A stretch of 62,984 bases of DNA. Origin: Brasilonema sp. UFV-L1 (GTDB lineage: Bacteria; Cyanobacteriota; Cyanobacteriia; Cyanobacteriales; Nostocaceae). The stretch spans positions 1 through 62,984 of the forward strand of contig NZ_QMEA01000066.1 in assembly GCF_012912105.1 (NCBI RefSeq), written 5' to 3'. Both the position numbers and the translations under genes were made by a program. Below, piece by piece: positions 60,682 through 62,984 of this stretch; the stretch's first letter is position 1, and every line of letters begins with the position of its first letter. Below the pieces are notes generated by a model. That model saw only the letters and a list, made by a program, of their open reading frames with translations, did not search any database and had not been told where the DNA came from.

Positions 60682-61578
60682 ATGACTACAAAGCTGATTT
60701 CTTATCCCAACACTAAGTTATGGATGGCGGCAATAAAACCGCCAATGTACAGCGTTGCTATTATGCCCATCTGGGTAGGAACAGCTATCGCTTTTGCTGA
60801 AACTAAGGTATTTCATGGAGCAGTTTTTTCTACTTTCTTAGTTGCTGCAATTTTTATCCTAGCTTGGGAGAATCTCAGTAATGACGTCTTTGATTCAGAC
60901 ACAGGAATTGACAAAAAGAAACACCACTCTTTGGTGAATTTAACAGGCAATAAGCTATTAATATTTTGGTTAGGAAATTTATTTTTAGGTCTGGGTTTGC
61001 TGGGAATACTCGCAATAGCTTGGTGGCAACAAGACTTAACTGTAATAGGAATAATTCTGCTTTGCTGTGTTTTGGGCTACCTTTACCAAGGACCTCCCTT
61101 TCGTCTAGGATACCAGGGTTTAGGTGAAATCATTTGCTTTTTTGCCTTTGGTCCGTTAGCCATAGCAGCAGCATATTACAGTCAAACTGCTAGTTGGTCA
61201 ATAACGAGTTTTGCTGCTTCGGTAATTGTTGGAATTGCGACAAGTTTAATTTTATTTTGTTCGCATTTTCACCAGGTTGAAGATGACATAGCAGCAGGAA
61301 AACATTCTCCAATTGTCCGGCTTGGAACACAAAAAGCAGCCCAACTTTTATCTTGGTTCACTGGTAGCATTTATGTTTTCATCTTGCTGTTTGTGCTTTG
61401 CGGTATTTTCCCCGCGTGGACTTTACTAAGTTTCGTAAGTTTACCTTTTGCTGTAAAGTTATGTCATCATGTCCAGCAAAATCACAACCAGCCAGAAAAA
61501 GTGAGTAACTCTAAATTCATTGCTGTATCGGTGCATTTTTGGAGTTGCTTGCTGTTAGGTTTGGGATTTTTACTGTAG
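60682..61578 (+). CDS. menA: 1,4-dihydroxy-2-naphthoate phytyltransferase
   Basis: 298 aa. Membrane prenyltransferase (UbiA family) that attaches the phytyl tail in phylloquinone synthesis. Metal-binding Asp-rich motif NDVFDSDTGIDKKK near 73-86 and the second motif HFHQVEDDIAAGKHSP near 194-209. Eight or so membrane helices. It is followed 11 bp downstream by menC, so menA-menC-menE form one operon. Confidence 0.94.
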   Translation: MTTKLISYPNTKLWMAAIKPPMYSVAIMPIWVGTAIAFAETKVFHGAVFSTFLVAAIFILAWENLSNDVFDSDTGIDKKKHHSLVNLTGNKLLIFWLGNLFLGLGLLGILAIAWWQQDLTVIGIILLCCVLGYLYQGPPFRLGYQGLGEIICFFAFGPLAIAAAYYSQTASWSITSFAASVIVGIATSLILFCSHFHQVEDDIAAGKHSPIVRLGTQKAAQLLSWFTGSIYVFILLFVLCGIFPAWTLLSFVSLPFAVKLCHHVQQNHNQPEKVSNSKFIAVSVHFWSCLLLGLGFLL

Positions 61579-61589
61579 ACAAGCTTGTA

Positions 61590-62591
61590 ATGGCATATCG
61601 ATTTGAGTTTCGTCCTTATCGCCAGAAATTTTTGACTTCGCTGACGACAAGTCATGGTACTTGGGATATCCGCGAAGGAATTATTCTCCGTCTGAGTGAT
61701 GAAACAGGGAAAATCGGCTGGGGGGAAATTGCACCCATTAGCTGGTTTGGTTCTGAAACTTTAGAACAAGCTTTGGAGTTTTGCTGTCAGCTTCCAGAGG
61801 AGATTACACAAGAGACGATTTTCTCTATTCCTGACGAGTTAAGCGCGTGTCAGTTTGGGTTTGAGTCTGCTTGGGAAACGAACCGCCAAGACGCCAAGGG
61901 CGCAGAGAAAGAGGAGAAAGAGGAGAATTTAAGAGTTAATAACCTTAGCTACAGTGGCTTAATGCCAGCTGGGGAAGCAGCACTACAAATTTGGGAAAAG
62001 CTGTGGTATCAGGGATACAGCAGTTTTAAATGGAAAATTGGTGTCTATCCAATGGCGAAAGAACTAGAAATTTTGGAACAACTTGCTCAAAGTTTACCAG
62101 CTTCTGCAAAACTGCGATTAGATGCTAATGGCGGACTCAGTTATGAAGAAGCTCAGTTATGGCTACGAACTTGCGACAATATCAAGGTAGATGACAAATT
62201 TTCCCTAGAAATTGAATTTCTTGAGCAGCCTTTGTCTGTGAAACAATTTCAGGCGATGTTGGAGTTGAGTCATTGTTATCAGACGGCGATCGCCTTAGAT
62301 GAATCTGTCGCTACACTCAACCAACTTGTTACATGCTTCAAACAAGGTTGGCGAGGAATTTTTGTGATTAAGCCTGGGATAGTCGGTTCACCATCCCGTC
62401 TGCGTCAGTTTTGTCAACAACATCAAATTGATGCTGTATTTTCATCTGTGTTTGAAACCGCAATTGGTAGACAAGCTGCACTAAAGCTAGCAGCGCAATT
62501 ATCTCAGCGTAACAGAGCAGTGGGTTTTGGTGTCAAACATTGGTTCGTCCAACAGGAGACTTTACCAGAAGATTTATGGAAAAAACTCTAG
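61590..62591 (+). CDS. menC: o-Succinylbenzoate synthase
   Basis: 333 aa from ATG 61590; the frame extends upstream into menA but that start is not supported. Enolase-superfamily dehydratase of phylloquinone synthesis. Catalytic Lys pair in SFKWKIG, metal ligands in LRLDANGG, EFLEQPL and ALDES, and a late Lys in FVIKPGIVG. A charged insert near residues 96-112 (ETNRQDAKGAEKEEKEE) is the dispersed repeat module also present in the helicase. Its stop overlaps the menE start by 16 nt. Confidence 0.92.
   Translation: MAYRFEFRPYRQKFLTSLTTSHGTWDIREGIILRLSDETGKIGWGEIAPISWFGSETLEQALEFCCQLPEEITQETIFSIPDELSACQFGFESAWETNRQDAKGAEKEEKEENLRVNNLSYSGLMPAGEAALQIWEKLWYQGYSSFKWKIGVYPMAKELEILEQLAQSLPASAKLRLDANGGLSYEEAQLWLRTCDNIKVDDKFSLEIEFLEQPLSVKQFQAMLELSHCYQTAIALDESVATLNQLVTCFKQGWRGIFVIKPGIVGSPSRLRQFCQQHQIDAVFSSVFETAIGRQAALKLAAQLSQRNRAVGFGVKHWFVQQETLPEDLWKKL
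61875..61923 (+). repeat. In-frame dispersed repeat within menC
   Basis: Starts GAAACGAACCGCCAAGACGC and encodes ETNRQDAKGAEKEEKEE. It lies in a surface-loop region before the barrel Lys pair. The first 12 bases equal those of the helicase copy at 14861-14903. Confidence 0.7.
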
Positions 62592-62984
62592 AAAATTTTG
62601 TGCAGTATGCATTTAGCCAGTCTCTATCCAATGACTGGCTCATTTGTGAGAATAACCATTTATTTGCTCAATTAACTGAACAACTTTATTTAGAATTAAC
62701 GCAGTTCTCATATTATCACAGTACACCACTGAGAGTTATCCTTGCTGAACGCGAACCAGTGCGGTTTTTAGCAGGTTTTTTAGCCGCTTGCGCAGCTCGT
62801 TGTCAAGTTTTTCTTTGCAACCCCGACTGGACAAAACAAGAATGGGAACAAGTTTTTGATTTAGTCAAGCCAGATGTCATTTGGGTAAGTGAAGACAAAG
62901 AAACAAGACAGTTCAAAATTCAAAATGGACTGCGTCCCGCTGCGCTAACAAAATTAACATCCTCCTTATCCCCTCCACCTCCCC
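62576..62984 (+). CDS. menE: o-Succinylbenzoate-CoA ligase, N-terminal part (cut by window edge)
   Basis: At least 136 codons, open to the right edge. It starts MEKTLENFVQYAFSQSLSND; the start overlaps the menC stop by 16 nt. It is recognised by operon position and the adenylating-enzyme-like stretch RVILAEREPVRFLAGFLAACAARCQVFLCNP. The enzyme activates o-succinylbenzoate with CoA for MenB. Near 62927-62950 the coding sequence carries a GC dispersed repeat (encoding NGLRPAALTK). Confidence 0.8.
   Translation, partial: MEKTLENFVQYAFSQSLSNDWLICENNHLFAQLTEQLYLELTQFSYYHSTPLRVILAEREPVRFLAGFLAACAARCQVFLCNPDWTKQEWEQVFDLVKPDVIWVSEDKETRQFKIQNGLRPAALTKLTSSLSPPPP
62927..62950 (-). repeat. GC palindromic dispersed repeat inside menE
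   Basis: GGACTGCGTCCCGCTGCGCT then AACA, the inverse of the GTTAGCACAGCGGGACGCAG copy at 35431. Here it is translated as part of the enzyme. Confidence 0.6.

Overview
This window comes from a filamentous, heterocyst-lineage cyanobacterium (Nostocales). The evidence is phycocyanin and rod-linker genes, many GCGATCGC (HIP1) sites, tandem heptamer repeats, a HetZ-related gene, phylloquinone genes, and families largely confined to cyanobacteria (COP23, DUF3086, DUF3119, DUF4388, DUF6816, SLH-OprB porin). No species can be named from sequence alone.

Layout. 0.1-3.4 kb, minus strand: a phycocyanin operon (cpcB, cpcA, two rod linkers) almost free of Met and Cys, as in the sulfur-limitation phycocyanin CPC3. 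4.1-4.7 kb: a frameshifted acetyltransferase. 5.3-9.7 kb, plus: an overlapping cassette of sigma-like factor, DUF1822 protein, CHAT protease with membrane segments, and CPBP membrane protease. 9.8-10.9 kb: five copies of a 36-bp core repeat; a 195-bp MITE with a perfect 9-bp target duplication sits inside this array. 10.5-20.1 kb: small exported proteins, an Lhr-type helicase (minus), a trypsin-like protein that has lost its catalytic His and Ser, a COP23 protein, and two intact trypsin-like proteases, one with TPRs. 20.2-24.5 kb: a Ser/Thr kinase and an SLH-OprB porin with tandem leader hairpins. 24.5-28.8 kb, minus: BrxD-like ATPase, TerB_C coiled-coil membrane protein and DUF815 ATPase. With the helicase at 13.4 kb these give the three parts of a Shango-like defence system, but split by about 9 kb.

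28.9-35.3 kb: TMEM14 protein, an RND relic, a NarL-type two-component pair, a zinc-ribbon P-loop kinase, and an APH-kinase/HopA1 pair of the class V lanthipeptide kinase-lyase type. 35.5-41.2 kb is a decay zone: thioesterase, TnpB with a hairpin at its 3' end, an HTH/AAA gene split by one stop codon, a truncated HetZ-related gene, a 94-bp MITE, an AAA-protein relic, a group II intron 3' fragment and a CHASE2 relic.

41.2-58.8 kb is mostly core: aroH, sppA, an MlaE-type permease, DUF3119, DUF3086, plsY, DUF4388, DUF6816, an ABC exporter, tRNA-Tyr, tRNA-Thr, an unknown gene pair, a broken zinc-ribbon gene, tRNA-Val, DUF2227, mazG, proA and a bestrophin. 58.9-62.98 kb holds phylloquinone synthesis: menF (minus), then menA-menC-menE (plus, menE cut by the window edge). 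The thioesterase at 35.5 kb probably serves the same pathway.

Two dispersed repeat families recur. One encodes an N-R/K-x-x-A-K/E-x-A stretch inside three unrelated proteins. The other is a GC-rich palindromic repeat found near start codons and inside menE.
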